From NCBI RefSeq assembly GCF_010974825.1, contig NZ_JAAILA010000007.1, positions 1-64,000 on the forward strand: a stretch of DNA of 64,000 nucleotides, given 5' to 3'. Positions 20,555-29,478 of the stretch are shown here, in pieces. The notes under the pieces are model-generated. The model worked only from the letters and a program-made list of their open reading frames with translations. It ran no database searches and was not told where the DNA came from. The first letter of the stretch is position 1, and each line of letters starts with the position of its first letter. The DNA comes from Aeromonas rivipollensis. GTDB taxonomy: Bacteria > Pseudomonadota > Gammaproteobacteria > Enterobacterales > Aeromonadaceae. Made by a program: the position numbers and the translations under genes.

Positions 20555-21553
20555 TCAACCCGCCTGTGAACTGAGGTGGTAGTGGCGATTGCTGCCCTGC
20601 CCCAGCACCCCCTCTGCCAGCAGATGGTGGAACACACTGTCCACCTCTTCCAGCGACAGGGAGAGGGCCTCAGCCACCTTGCGCTTGCTGCACTTGAGCT
20701 CGCCGCTCTCCAGCGCGCTGCGCACCTGGGCCACCACGGCCGGTGCGGGCTCGGGTCTGCTCACCACCATGGGCGCGGCGGCGGCTGATTCGATCTGGCG
20801 CGCTTCGGCCTGCTCTCGCGCCCGCAGCCACTGCCATTGACGGCGGAAGCGGTTCTCCTCGCCGATCAGGCTGACGAAAAAGGCACCGAACGCATCCAGC
20901 AACACCGAGAGGAAGCAGACCAGCAGGAACTGCACCTGGCTGATGCTCATGCCCACCCCATCCGCCAGGCTGCTCATCAGCCCCAGCATGGAGGACTGCT
21001 CATTGACAGGCTTGGCGTCGCGCTCCTGGCGCAGCTCATCCTGCTTCAACCTGAGCCGGGTGTTGGCCTGCTGCAATCCGCTCACGCCGCTGGAGATCCG
21101 CGCCATCTCTATGTACTTGCGCGCCGCCTCCTCGTTGAGCTGGATCTGCCGCTCTATGCTGGCGATCTGCTCGTCGAAACGGGCTATCTCCCGCTCGTGG
21201 CGTGCCTGCTGGCTCAGTATGGTGTTGGTGGCGCTGTTGATGCCGCCTATGCTGCCCCCTATGGAGATGGCGGCCAGCACGCTGTAGAACAGCAGCGACC
21301 AGAAGGCACCGCCGAGATCGCGACGCGCCTTGCACTCGCCGTATTCATACCAGACATAGAACTTGCCCAGCTCGAAGATGATGGCCAGGCCGCCAAACAG
21401 CCACTTCATCAGCGGGTTGTCGTCGATGGAGAGAAACAGCAGCAGGGAGAAGACGATGGAGGCCAGAATGGCCAACCCGGTAAAACTGTACACCGTGGTC
21501 AGTGCGAACCAGCCCTTGGGATAGCGCAATGCGGCAGGAGCCTGTGTGGTCAT
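20555..21553 (-). CDS. Membrane protein with coiled coil and C-terminal winged-helix-like domain, unknown
   Basis: A 332 aa protein that I do not recognise. Membrane segments are near residues 17-42, 49-66, 82-105 and 200-228. Between the third and fourth lies a long charged coiled coil (about 113-185) with repeated QQA/EIARFDEQIASIERQ patterning. After the fourth helix comes a charged linker, an Ala/Pro-rich spacer, and a domain (about 275-325) with ALSLSLEEVDSVFHHLLAEG spacing that looks like a winged helix. It is a single-gene unit ending at a terminator. The architecture suggests a membrane-anchored sensor or DNA/protein-tethering protein, but that is speculation. Confidence 0.8.
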   Translation of the reverse strand: MTTQAPAALRYPKGWFALTTVYSFTGLAILASIVFSLLLFLSIDDNPLMKWLFGGLAIIFELGKFYVWYEYGECKARRDLGGAFWSLLFYSVLAAISIGGSIGGINSATNTILSQQARHEREIARFDEQIASIERQIQLNEEAARKYIEMARISSGVSGLQQANTRLRLKQDELRQERDAKPVNEQSSMLGLMSSLADGVGMSISQVQFLLVCFLSVLLDAFGAFFVSLIGEENRFRRQWQWLRAREQAEARQIESAAAAPMVVSRPEPAPAVVAQVRSALESGELKCSKRKVAEALSLSLEEVDSVFHHLLAEGVLGQGSNRHYHLSSQAG

Positions 21554-21799
21554 GATGAAGAGGGAGTGCCGTGCAGGAAAAGTTGGCTGCCGATTATAGT
21601 CACCGGGCGGTCGGAGAGAAGGGCAAATACCTGAATTCCTTCATATGGATAACCAGCTGTCCATAGTGCGACCAAAACGGACAAATCGGCAGCAGAAAAC
21701 CGCTACAATCCAGCTCAGACTTGAAGGGCATGTTTCGTTGTGCCCGGGTTCAGCCCGGCGCGCTACACTGACTCCCTATTGCCATTATCCGAGGCCATC

Positions 21800-22090
21800 A
21801 TGAACAGAACGACTAAGCTGCTGCTCTCCCTTCTTCTGGTTGCCGGCACCTCCACCTCATCGGTCCAGGCTCAGGAGCAGGGGAATCAAACTTTCTCCGT
21901 TGACGAGCTCACCTTCAAACTGGACTGGAATGACACGCAATTTGACTGGTCGCAGACCGGCTGTCTGGATCTTGGGGTCGGTGAGGAGACCTCACCCGAT
22001 TGCAAGGGAGTGAAGCTCAACCTGGATGATGAGGCGCTCCGCAACCAGCCCCCCAGCAGCAACCAGATCCCGACCAGCCAGGAAGAGTAA
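21800..22090 (+). CDS. Small secreted protein, paralogue A of a tandem pair
   Basis: A 96 aa protein with a signal peptide (MNRTTKLLLSLLLVAGTSTS then SVQA cleavage). The mature part has KLDWNDTQFDWSQTGCLDLG followed by DCKGVKLNLDD. The same pattern recurs in the next gene, so they are paralogues. Two cysteines are about 16 residues apart and could form a disulfide. The C-terminus is acidic/polar. An upstream in-frame ATG at 21740 would destroy the signal peptide. Function unknown. Confidence 0.75.
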   Translation: MNRTTKLLLSLLLVAGTSTSSVQAQEQGNQTFSVDELTFKLDWNDTQFDWSQTGCLDLGVGEETSPDCKGVKLNLDDEALRNQPPSSNQIPTSQEE

Positions 22091-22116
22091 CCCGTCCCCC
22101 CAGGAGCATCTCTGAT

Positions 22117-22497
22117 ATGACCCACTTCAAGCGCAGTGCCATCATGCACAGGAGCACCCTGCTGTGCGCTCTGCTGATGGCCCAGGGCGTCGCCTTTGCG
22201 GCCCCTCCCTCCAAGAACAACGACGACGTCAGGATCTCCACCGATCGAGGCCAGATCAGCCTGGATTGGGACGACAAGGAGTATGGCTGGTGGCAGGACA
22301 ACTGCCTGGATGTCAGCACCCGCAGCAGCCGCATCAAGCTCAACTGTGACAACATGGATGGCAAGTATCGCGATCACTACAACCGCAGCATCCACAGCGG
22401 CAACAACCCGGGCAAGGGCCACGACAAGGACGACTGGGACAATCACGGCAACGGGAAGAACAAGGATAAGGGAAACGGGAAAGGCAAAAATAAGTGA
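22117..22497 (+). CDS. Small secreted protein with Lys/Gly-rich tail, paralogue B
   Basis: A 126 aa protein with a signal peptide ending GVAFA before residue 29. The core SLDWDDKEYGWWQDNCLDVS and IKLNCDNMDG matches the preceding gene's LDW.D...W....CLD and second-cysteine pattern. The C-terminal third is a highly charged, low-complexity tail rich in Asp, His, Lys, Gly and Asn. AGGAG at 22102-22106 supports the ATG at 22117; a second ATG at 22144 also leaves a signal peptide. It starts 26 bases after paralogue A, so they are probably co-transcribed. Function unknown. Confidence 0.75.
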   Translation: MTHFKRSAIMHRSTLLCALLMAQGVAFAAPPSKNNDDVRISTDRGQISLDWDDKEYGWWQDNCLDVSTRSSRIKLNCDNMDGKYRDHYNRSIHSGNNPGKGHDKDDWDNHGNGKNKDKGNGKGKNK

Positions 22498-22783
22498 TGG
22501 TTCAGGGGCCCCGGCCCCTGAATGCGGCCACCTGTGCAGGCGGTGGCCGCCATATCCTACGCTCGGCTCACGAGCCCCGGGAACAGGCAACTGCCATTCT
22601 GCCAACCCAGGCTCAATGGAACACCTTGATACCCTTGGCAAAAATGTATGAACCAGGCCATTTCACGAACGTTCACCGCCCATTTATGACAATATTCACA
22701 ACAATGATGCCAGGATCCTGTTCCGCCCCGGTTAAGGTTGGCGGCGATAGACTGCCTCTCCTCCAGCCGTCATCGAGGCCATC
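22498..22783. other. Gene-poor spacer with two adjacent stem-loops
   Basis: Right after the paralogue B gene a perfect inverted repeat (TTCAGGGGCC/GGCCCCTGAA, 22501-22522) is followed at once by GCGGCCACC/GGTGGCCGC (22524-22550). No T-run follows. They may terminate or stabilise the upstream transcript. The rest of the spacer shows no convincing gene. Confidence 0.5.
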
Positions 22784-22981
22784 ATGCGCAACACCGTCTC
22801 CCATCTGCTCGCCCGGTTACTGAACAGCGGCGCCGCATTTGAAGCCCCTCTTGCCCGGCGCAGCGCCGCCCAGGATCCCGGTGCCCGCCAGGAAGCACAG
22901 GGAGCGAGACGGCCGCCACAGGGCAATAACGCCTGCACCGAGAGCTCTGGCAAGCGCGACGGTGACAAGGTCGGCCGCTGA
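22784..22981 (+). CDS. Possible small Arg/Ala-rich protein
   Basis: A 65-codon frame starting MRNTVSHLLARLLNSGAAF and continuing as low-complexity Arg/Ala/Gly/Gln sequence. Its start context CGAGGCCATCATG is identical to that of the secreted protein gene at 21800, which is the main reason to list it. No signal peptide, domain or clear ribosome binding site is seen. It ends 17 bases before the convergent fpr stop. It may not be expressed. Confidence 0.3.
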   Translation: MRNTVSHLLARLLNSGAAFEAPLARRSAAQDPGARQEAQGARRPPQGNNACTESSGKRDGDKVGR

Positions 22982-22997
22982 CCGCCCCTGCTGGCGT

Positions 22998-23741
22998 CTA
23001 CCAGTAATTTTCCACGCTGATGTTGCCGGGGGCCCGGCGCAGGTTCTTGGCAAGACCAAGCTCCAGCAGGGTTAGCTGCGTCTCCTTCACCATGGCGGGG
23101 TTGCCGCAGATCATCACCTGGCTGTGCTCGGCCGAGAAGGCGAGCCCGACCCTGGCCTGCAGCTCGCCGCTGGCGATGGCCGCCGGGATCCGACCGGGCA
23201 GCGCACCGGGCCAGGGTTCGCGGCTGACGAAGGGCACATAGTGAAAACGGGGTCCATACTGCTCGACCAGGCTGGTAATCAGGCCCTGATAGGTGAGCTC
23301 CTCCCCCTTGCGCACCCCCTGTACCAGCACCAGATTCTCGAAACGCTCGAATGCCTCCCCCTCCGCCAGCATGGCGAGGAAGGGGCCTATGGCCGTGCCG
23401 GTGGAGAGCAGCCAGAGATCCCGTCCCGGCGGGAGCTCGTCCAGGGTCAGGAAACCCGTGGCCTGGGACTGAACCAGCAAGGTATCCCCCAATTGCAAGG
23501 CTCCGAGGGCGGGAGTCAGTTCGCCGTCCGGGATCTCCACCAGATAGAATTCGTGATAGGGGGCTGAGGGGGGATTGACGAAGGAATAGGCGCGCTGGAT
23601 CCGCTGCTCGCCCCGTTGCAGGGCCAGCTTGGTAAATTGCCCCGCCTTGTAGGGGGCGAGATCCGCCGCTATGCGCAAGGAAAACAGGGTGGGCGTCCAC
23701 TCGATGCGCTCGAGTACCCGACCTTCGACCCAGGCTGCCAT
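22998..23741 (-). CDS. fpr: Ferredoxin/flavodoxin-NADP+ reductase Fpr
   Basis: FAD enzyme that passes electrons between NADPH and ferredoxin or flavodoxin; a SoxRS-type stress gene in E. coli. The product is 247 aa (E. coli 248). The FAD motif RAYSFVNPP (near 50), the NADP segment STGTAIGPFLAML (near 113) and the terminal aromatic sequence ENYW are present. GGAGGAGAACCTGT precedes the ATG. It is a single-gene unit that shares a bidirectional terminator region with rplI upstream. Confidence 0.95.
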   Translation of the reverse strand: MAAWVEGRVLERIEWTPTLFSLRIAADLAPYKAGQFTKLALQRGEQRIQRAYSFVNPPSAPYHEFYLVEIPDGELTPALGALQLGDTLLVQSQATGFLTLDELPPGRDLWLLSTGTAIGPFLAMLAEGEAFERFENLVLVQGVRKGEELTYQGLITSLVEQYGPRFHYVPFVSREPWPGALPGRIPAAIASGELQARVGLAFSAEHSQVMICGNPAMVKETQLTLLELGLAKNLRRAPGNISVENYW

Positions 23742-23810
23742 ACAGGTTCTCCTCCAAAAGAACAGAACCTCACTCTACCCCTTGATCCCCTCTTGATTCA
23801 AAAAGAAAAA

Positions 23811-23836
23811 AACCCGCGCATGTGCGCGGGTTTTTT
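23811..23836. terminator. Terminator of the rpsF-rpsR-rplI operon
   Basis: AACCCGCGC/GCGCGGGTT is flanked by an A-run on one side and TTTTTT on the other. On the minus strand it starts about 20 bases after the rplI stop. Confidence 0.9.
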
Positions 23837-23854
23837 CTGCAAAGCGAATCGCTA

Positions 23855-24301
23855 TTACAGAGCAACAACCTGGATCTGTACGGTTGCCTTGACGTCAGCG
23901 TGCAGCTGAACAACAACTTCGTACTCGCCGGTGTTACGCAGAACGTTGCCCATACGGACTTCGCTCTTGGCAACGGCGACGCCGGCAGCAGTGATGGCTT
24001 CAGCCACGTCACGGGTACCGATGGAACCGAACAGCTTGCCTTCGTCGCCAGACTTGGAGGCGATGACAACGGCAGCCAGTTCACCCAGCTTGGCAGCGCG
24101 CTCTTCAGCGGCAGCTTTACCGGCAGCCAGTTTGGCTTCCAGTTCAGCACGGCGAGCATCGAAGGTCTCGATGTTGGCCTTGGTAGCCATAACGGCTTTG
24201 CCTTGCGGGATCAGATAGTTACGGGCGTAGCCAGCTTTAACAGCGACTTGATCACCCAGACCGCCCAGTTTGGCGATTTTGTCGAGCAGGATAACTTGCA
24301 T
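23855..24301 (-). CDS. rplI: 50S ribosomal protein L9
   Basis: Binds 23S rRNA at the base of the L1 stalk. The 148 aa product begins [19 protein letters not shown] and contains [14 protein letters not shown], both diagnostic of L9, followed by the long connecting helix and C-terminal domain. It is the last gene of rpsF-rpsR-rplI, 49 bases after rpsR. Confidence 0.99.
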   Translation of the reverse strand: MQVILLDKIAKLGGLGDQVAVKAGYARNYLIPQGKAVMATKANIETFDARRAELEAKLAAGKAAAEERAAKLGELAAVVIASKSGDEGKLFGSIGTRDVAEAITAAGVAVAKSEVRMGNVLRNTGEYEVVVQLHADVKATVQIQVVAL

Positions 24302-24350
24302 TACCTTTCCTCTATAAAAGTTGAGTTAGGCTTAAGTGCCGGACCGATTC

Positions 24351-24593
<243 letters not shown>

Positions 24594-24613
24594 CTAATGC
24601 GGTGATCTAAGAA

Positions 24614-25000
24614 TTACTCTTCGGAAGACGCTTCAACAGCATCTTCGCGGCGCTCGTCGTCACGACGGGTGAAGCGCTCTTCCTTGGCCTTGGCCATCGG
24701 AGAAACTTCAGTCACGGCGTGCTTGGTGCGCATGATCATGTTGCGGATAACGGCATCGTTGAAGCGGAAGTTGGTTTCCAGTTCGTCGATAACGGCCTGC
24801 TCAGCTTCTACGTTCATCAGAACATAGTGAGCCTTGTGCAGCTTGTCGATCGGGTAAGCCAGTTGACGACGGCCCCAATCTTCCAGGCGATGAATGGTGC
24901 CACCAGCGGTGGTGATAGCGCCGGTGTAACGCTCGATCATGCCAGGTACTTGCTCGCTCTGGTCCGGATGAACCATGAAGACGATTTCGTAATGACGCAT
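24614..25000 (-). CDS. rpsF: 30S ribosomal protein S6
   Basis: The 128 aa product begins [21 protein letters not shown] and contains [12 protein letters not shown], typical of S6. The C-terminal tail is charged and Glu-rich, resembling the substrate of RimK-type glutamylation in enterobacteria. AAGGAGCTAAA precedes the ATG. The leader contains a hairpin resembling the S6:S18 autoregulatory motif. Confidence 0.99.
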   Translation of the reverse strand: MRHYEIVFMVHPDQSEQVPGMIERYTGAITTAGGTIHRLEDWGRRQLAYPIDKLHKAHYVLMNVEAEQAVIDELETNFRFNDAVIRNMIMRTKHAVTEVSPMAKAKEERFTRRDDERREDAVEASSEE

Positions 25001-25024
25001 TTTAGCTCCTTACGGATTAATTCA

Positions 25025-25057
25025 GCCTCCGCCCAGGTGCAGCCAGACCTCGGAGGC
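25025..25057 (-). promoter_or_regulatory. Candidate S6:S18-binding leader hairpin of rpsF
   Basis: On the minus strand, 25 bases upstream of the rpsF start, GCCTCCG pairs with CGGAGGC. An inner AGGT/ACCT helix is offset by a GGG bulge, and the 5' strand contains CCG. The conserved rpsF leader motif that binds the S6:S18 complex has a similar two-helix shape with a CCG element. The assignment is by shape and position only. Confidence 0.5.
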
Positions 25058-25177
25058 AAGGAACATAGTGGTGTTTAGACGCTGCTTTCTAGGGCGGCGT
25101 ATTGTACGAAATCACATCTCCCACTGCAACTGGCGTCGACAGATGTTTTTGTCGATGACCCTGATGCAAAACTTCAA

Positions 25178-25196
25178 TTGATAACAATTATCATTT
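25178..25196 (+). promoter_or_regulatory. Fur-box-like operator upstream of mntH
   Basis: TTGATAACAATTATCATTT contains TGATAA and TTATCA as a perfect inverted repeat with a three-base spacer. It resembles the Fur box and lies 41 bases before the mntH start. In E. coli mntH is repressed by both MntR and Fur; I did not find a clear MntR box. Confidence 0.65.
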
Positions 25197-25236
25197 AGAT
25201 CTATGCTATCTCCATGCTCTTATGGAGGGTGACACC

Positions 25237-26460
25237 ATGCAACCCGCATTGACCACGGCCATCCCGGCCCGCAAATTCAAGCTGACCCTGCTTGGCCCCG
25301 CCTTCATCGCCGCCATCGGCTACATAGATCCGGGCAACTTCGCCACCAACATCCAGGCCGGATCCACCTTCGGTTATCAACTGCTGTGGGTGGTGGTCTG
25401 GGCCAACCTGATGGCCATGGTGGTGCAGACTCTCTCCGCCAAGCTCGGCATCGCCACCGGCAAGAATCTGGCGGAGCACATCCGCGACCGGCTGCCCAAA
25501 CCGGCAGTCTGGGCCTACTGGGTGCAGGCGGAGATCATCGCCATGGCCACGGATCTCGCCGAGTTCATCGGCGCTGCGGTGGGTTTCAAACTGCTATTCG
25601 GGGTAACTTTGCTGGAAGGGGCCTGCATCACGGCCGTGGTCACCTGGGGCATTCTCATGCTGCAATCCCGCGGCCAGAAGCCGCTGGAATTCGTGGTGGG
25701 CGGTCTGCTGCTGTTCGTGGCCGCCGCCTACATAGTCGAACTGGTCTTCTCCCGCCCCCATCTGCCCAGCCTGCTGGAAGGCGCCCTCTTCCCCGGCCTG
25801 CCCAACGGCGATGCCGTCTATCTCGCCGCCGGCGTGCTGGGGGCGACAGTGATGCCCCACGTCATCTACCTCCACTCAGCGCTGACCCAGCACACCCAGG
25901 ATCAGGGAACCCTTTCCCAGCGGCTGCACAGCACCCGAGTCGATGTGGCCATCGCCATGACCATAGCCGGCTTCGTCAACCTGGCCATGATGGCCATGGC
26001 CGCCGCGGCCTTCCACGATTCGGGCCACCAGCAGGTGGCTGAGCTGGAAACGGCCTACCAGACACTCACTCCCTTGCTGGGTCAGGCTGCCGCCACCCTG
26101 TTCGGCCTCTCCCTGGTCGCGTCCGGCATCAGCTCCACAGTGGTCGGGACCCTGGCAGGCCAGGTGGTGATGCAGGGCTTCGTGCGCTTCACCATACCGC
26201 TCTGGCTGCGCCGGGCCATCACCATGGCCCCCGCCTTCGTGGTGATCGCCATGGGGCTCAACACCACCGAGATCCTGGTGCTGAGCCAGGTCATTCTGAG
26301 CTTTGGCATAGCGCTGGCACTGATTCCGCTGCTGATCCTGACCGGCGATCGCGCCCTGATGGGGGAGCATCGCAACCATCCTCTGACCCAGGCAACAGGT
26401 CGCCTCATAGTCGCCCTGGTGATCGGCCTCAACGCCTATCTGCTGGTCACCATGATCTAG
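25237..26460 (+). CDS. mntH: NRAMP family Mn2+/Fe2+ transporter MntH
   Basis: Proton-coupled divalent metal importer. The 407 aa product (E. coli 412) has about 11 membrane helices. The metal-binding DPGN motif is in helix 1 ([12 protein letters not shown]) and the MPH motif in helix 6 ([13 protein letters not shown]). The ATG at 25237 follows a strong GGAGGGTG ribosome binding site; an ATG five codons upstream overlaps that site and was not used. A Fur-like box lies just upstream. Confidence 0.96.
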   Translation: MQPALTTAIPARKFKLTLLGPAFIAAIGYIDPGNFATNIQAGSTFGYQLLWVVVWANLMAMVVQTLSAKLGIATGKNLAEHIRDRLPKPAVWAYWVQAEIIAMATDLAEFIGAAVGFKLLFGVTLLEGACITAVVTWGILMLQSRGQKPLEFVVGGLLLFVAAAYIVELVFSRPHLPSLLEGALFPGLPNGDAVYLAAGVLGATVMPHVIYLHSALTQHTQDQGTLSQRLHSTRVDVAIAMTIAGFVNLAMMAMAAAAFHDSGHQQVAELETAYQTLTPLLGQAAATLFGLSLVASGISSTVVGTLAGQVVMQGFVRFTIPLWLRRAITMAPAFVVIAMGLNTTEILVLSQVILSFGIALALIPLLILTGDRALMGEHRNHPLTQATGRLIVALVIGLNAYLLVTMI

Positions 26461-26478
26461 TGCTCACCCCGCCATCTT

Positions 26479-26516
26479 GGGGCCGGCTCGTTAACAGAGG
26501 TTAATGAGCCGGCCCC
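26479..26516 (+). terminator. Long stem-loop after mntH
   Basis: GGGGCCGGCTC pairs with GAGCCGGCCCC, and inside it TTAA pairs with TTAA. It lies 18 bases after the mntH stop. No T-run follows, so it may be a weak or factor-assisted terminator. Confidence 0.5.
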
Positions 26517-26573
26517 CGCTTTGGCGTATGCTGCCGCTTTCCCTTCTCTTTTTCTCGTTGCGGGAGCCTTGCC

Positions 26574-27422
26574 ATGGAACATACCCGAGTCAGCTTCGTG
26601 CTGGGCCATCATCAGGAACAGGCCAGCGTCGTCTATTACGAGCAGGGGCAACCCAGCCTGCTGGTCACCGACCTCACCCCCTTCCACCCCCAGAGCCACC
26701 TCTGGCCCGATCAGCCGGGGGATGTGGGCACTGTGCGCTGGGATGGTGGCGAGGCGGCCGTGGGCCCCTGCCGGATGGGGGCCATCAGCCCGGAAGGCAG
26801 GCTGTTCGTGGATCAGGATATTCCGGTCAAGCGGGGCGCCGAGGGCTGGGCCTTCGTGGTGGTGCATCCGCTGGCAGACGGCCACCCCCTGACCCTTGGC
26901 AGCCGGGTGGAGCTGCAGGTGGACAAGGATGCCCGCCATGCCCTGAGTCTGGGCCACAGCGGCTGCCATCTGGTGGCGCTGGCCCTTAACCGGGCGCTCG
27001 TCCCTTACTGGCGCAAGGAGGTGAGCGAGCGAGACGCGCTGGATCAGCCCGACTTCGACCGCCTCGCCATCCAGAGCTCGCGCGTCGAGCCCATGGGCTC
27101 CCGGGAGCAATACCGCATCGGCAAGAGCCTGCGCAAGAAGGGGGTCAACGGCGAGGCCCTGCTGGCGGATCTGGCGCTGATAGAAGAAAAGGTCAACCTG
27201 CAACTCGCCGACTGGCTGGCTGCGGGGGGCGAGATCCGCCGCTCGCGAGCAGGTGAGGCCATCATCGATTCTCGTTACTGGCACTGCACCCTGGAAGGGC
27301 AAGAGCTGACCATCCCTTGCGGCGGCACCCATGCCGGTACTCTGGCGGAGCTGGGTCAGGTCAGGGTGCGGCTCATCCCCGCAGAGGAGGGGGTCAGCCT
27401 GCTCTCCGAAGTCACCCCCTGA
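26574..27422 (+). CDS. AlaX-like alanyl-tRNA editing protein
   Basis: Freestanding homologue of the alanyl-tRNA synthetase editing domain, which hydrolyses Ser- or Gly-tRNA(Ala). The 282 aa product has the metal-binding pair HSGCH (His128, His132) and CGGTH (Cys249, His253), the exact HxxxH and CxxxH arrangement of the family. An N-terminal beta-barrel-like segment precedes it, as in long AlaX forms. It converges on the EamA transporter gene with 27 bases between stops. Specificity cannot be read from the sequence. Confidence 0.88.
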   Translation: MEHTRVSFVLGHHQEQASVVYYEQGQPSLLVTDLTPFHPQSHLWPDQPGDVGTVRWDGGEAAVGPCRMGAISPEGRLFVDQDIPVKRGAEGWAFVVVHPLADGHPLTLGSRVELQVDKDARHALSLGHSGCHLVALALNRALVPYWRKEVSERDALDQPDFDRLAIQSSRVEPMGSREQYRIGKSLRKKGVNGEALLADLALIEEKVNLQLADWLAAGGEIRRSRAGEAIIDSRYWHCTLEGQELTIPCGGTHAGTLAELGQVRVRLIPAEEGVSLLSEVTP

Positions 27423-27449
27423 GTCAACGGCCGAGCCGGCTTCGCCTCA

Positions 27450-28286
27450 TCAGCCAAGCCGGATCAACAGTATGCCGCAGAGGATCACCAAGGCCGCCAT
27501 CAGCCTGACCCGCCCCAGCCGCTCCCCCAGCCAGAGCCAGGAGAGCAAGACGGCAAACAGCACGCTGCTCTCGCGCAGCGCCGCCACCAGCCCGATAGGG
27601 GCCCGGGTCATGGCCCAGATGACGATCCCATAGGCGAGCAGCGAGAGGGCGCCACCCAGGGCGCCCGAGTACCACTCTGCCCGGGTCAGGCTGCGCAAGG
27701 CGGTGCGGCTTTGGCATCTCATCAGCAGCGGCATCACCAGGGCCGTCAGGGTAAAGAGCCAGAGGGTGTAGCGTATCGGCTCCCCCGCCGAGCGGGCCCC
27801 GACCCCGTCAGACAGGGTATAGGCGGCGGTAAACAGCGCCGTGATCAGCACGGCGCACAGGGCCGCAGGCGCCAGCCTGATGCCGCCACGCCAGGCCATC
27901 AACAAGACTCCGCCCACCAGCACCATGGCCCCCGCCACAGCCACGACACCTGGCACCTCCCCCAGCAGCAAGGCACCGAGCAGCAGTGTCACCAGAGGGG
28001 CGCTGCCACGGGCCAGCGGATAGATCTGGCCAAACTCCCCCAAGCGGTAGGCCCGGCCGAGAAAGAGGCAATAACCGCAGTGCAACAGGATGGAAAGCGC
28101 CAACCAGGGATATTCGACCGAGGCCGGCCACCCTACCAGCGGCAGGAAAGGCAGGGAGAAGAGGCCGGAGCAGAGAGAGACCAGCAGCACGCTGACACGC
28201 CCCTCGGCCTGGCGCTTGGCCAGCGCATTCCACAGGGCGTGCAACAAGGCGGCCAGCAAGATGGCCGCGAAGATGGAGAGGGTCAC
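27450..28286 (-). CDS. EamA/DMT superfamily transporter
   Basis: A 278 aa membrane protein with about 10 hydrophobic helices arranged as two EamA repeats. It begins MTLSIFAAILLAALLHALWNALAK, a typical DMT N-terminus, with AYRLGEFGQIYPLARGSAPL at the end of the first repeat and APIGLVAALRESSVLFAVLL in the second. The substrate is unknown. It stands alone on the minus strand. Confidence 0.88.
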   Translation of the reverse strand: MTLSIFAAILLAALLHALWNALAKRQAEGRVSVLLVSLCSGLFSLPFLPLVGWPASVEYPWLALSILLHCGYCLFLGRAYRLGEFGQIYPLARGSAPLVTLLLGALLLGEVPGVVAVAGAMVLVGGVLLMAWRGGIRLAPAALCAVLITALFTAAYTLSDGVGARSAGEPIRYTLWLFTLTALVMPLLMRCQSRTALRSLTRAEWYSGALGGALSLLAYGIVIWAMTRAPIGLVAALRESSVLFAVLLSWLWLGERLGRVRLMAALVILCGILLIRLG

Positions 28287-28389
28287 GACGGGGTTCCAAT
28301 CAACAAGGGAGTGAGATCATACCCGTTTGCGTCGCAGCAATGTGGGAGCCAGATCATGCCAGCCCGCTATCCCCTCTCAGCACTGAGGG

Positions 28390-28845
28390 TCAGCCCGGCA
28401 GCTTGCGCATGCCGACGTGGGGGATGTCGTCCTCCACATAACCCTCCCCTTCCGGCGCGAAGCCGTGCTGGCCATAGAAGCCCTGCAGGTGAGCCTGGGC
28501 ACCGAGCCAGATGCTGTGCGCCGGCCAGCGGGCCGTGCAGGCGGTCACCGCCTCGCCGATCAAGCTGTGACCCAGACCGCCCCCTCTCGACTGGGGGGAG
28601 GTGACCACCCGGCCTATGGCGGCGCCATTGTCGTCGCCGATGCCGGGGGCCATGATCCTGGCATAGGCCGCCAGATGCTCTCCCTCGTAGCCGAGCAGGT
28701 GCAGCACCCCTTCGCGGCGATCCAGCCCATCCAGATCCTGGAAAGGGCAAGTCTGCTCCACCACGAACACCTCGGCCCGCAGGGCCAGCAACTCGTACAA
28801 CTCGTCCGTGGTCAGTTCAGACCAGGGTTTCAGGATCCAGTTCAT
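28390..28845 (-). CDS. ElaA-type GNAT N-acetyltransferase
   Basis: A 151 aa acetyltransferase resembling E. coli ElaA. The N-terminus MNWILKPWSELTTDELYELL, followed by LRAEVFVVEQTCPFQDLDGLD, is characteristic. The acetyl-CoA loop region VTSPQSRGGGLGHSLI and the C-terminal FYGQHGFAPEGEGYVEDDIP complete the fold. AAGGAGTCGCCC precedes the ATG at 28845, so the longer frame was rejected. The substrate is unknown. Confidence 0.88.
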   Translation of the reverse strand: MNWILKPWSELTTDELYELLALRAEVFVVEQTCPFQDLDGLDRREGVLHLLGYEGEHLAAYARIMAPGIGDDNGAAIGRVVTSPQSRGGGLGHSLIGEAVTACTARWPAHSIWLGAQAHLQGFYGQHGFAPEGEGYVEDDIPHVGMRKLPG

Positions 28846-28901
28846 GGGCGACTCCTTATCGGTTAGGCCCGCCAGCATAGGTGAGCACCGCCAGGGCGGC
28901 A

Positions 28902-29471
28902 TTAACCTTGGTTAAGACTTTTAAGCCGTTTGCGAATGCGGCTCAAGCTGATAGGGGTGATCCCCAGATAGGCGGCGATCTGGTGATCCGGCACCCTGGC
29001 ATCCAGGGCCGGGAAGCACTGCAGGAAGTGCTGGTAGCGGGCCTGGGGGCTCTCGGTCAACAGCAGCAACTCCTTCTCCTCCTTGATACGCAGCTGCACC
29101 GCCAGCAGGTGCTGATACCAGGCGGACCAGCAGGAGAGCTGGCGCAGGTCGGCCAGCTGGAACAGCTGCAACCGGCAGGGCTCCAGCGCCTCCACGCTGT
29201 AGCGGGCGGGTTCACCACTGAGCAGGTGATGGAAGTCGAGAAACTCGTCCCCCTCCCAGTAGAACTCCTTGACGTACTCACGCCCATCCGCCAGCACCAC
29301 CTTGGCCCGCAGCAACCCCTGCTCCACCCTGACCAGCAGATCCGGGTTGTCACCGGCGTGCCAGAGACAGCTTTTTGGGGCCAGCCGCAGCGGCCGGGCA
29401 AAAGAGAGGAGGCGCGTGGCCTCCTGCTCATCTGTGACCCTATCCCAACAAAAGGGAGGTCTGTCCGTCAT
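28902..29471 (-). CDS. Crp/Fnr family transcriptional regulator
   Basis: A 189 aa regulator with an N-terminal cyclic-nucleotide-binding-like beta-roll (about 20-120) and a C-terminal HTH (DHQIAAYLGITPISLSRIRK). The cysteines that bind the FNR iron-sulfur cluster are not arranged as in FNR. The cAMP-binding motif of CRP is not evident either, so the signal is unknown. The start at 29471 (MTDRPPF) lies just after the rlmB stop, with a weak ribosome binding site. It may be co-transcribed with rnr-rlmB. Confidence 0.82.
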   Translation of the reverse strand: MTDRPPFCWDRVTDEQEATRLLSFARPLRLAPKSCLWHAGDNPDLLVRVEQGLLRAKVVLADGREYVKEFYWEGDEFLDFHHLLSGEPARYSVEALEPCRLQLFQLADLRQLSCWSAWYQHLLAVQLRIKEEKELLLLTESPQARYQHFLQCFPALDARVPDHQIAAYLGITPISLSRIRKRLKSLNQG

Positions 29472-29478
29472 CACTGCG

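Noticed and set aside
22494..22823. A 109-codon plus-strand frame after the secreted paralogues.
   Set aside because: It starts at the paralogue B stop codon, runs through two stem-loops and has no consistent protein character.
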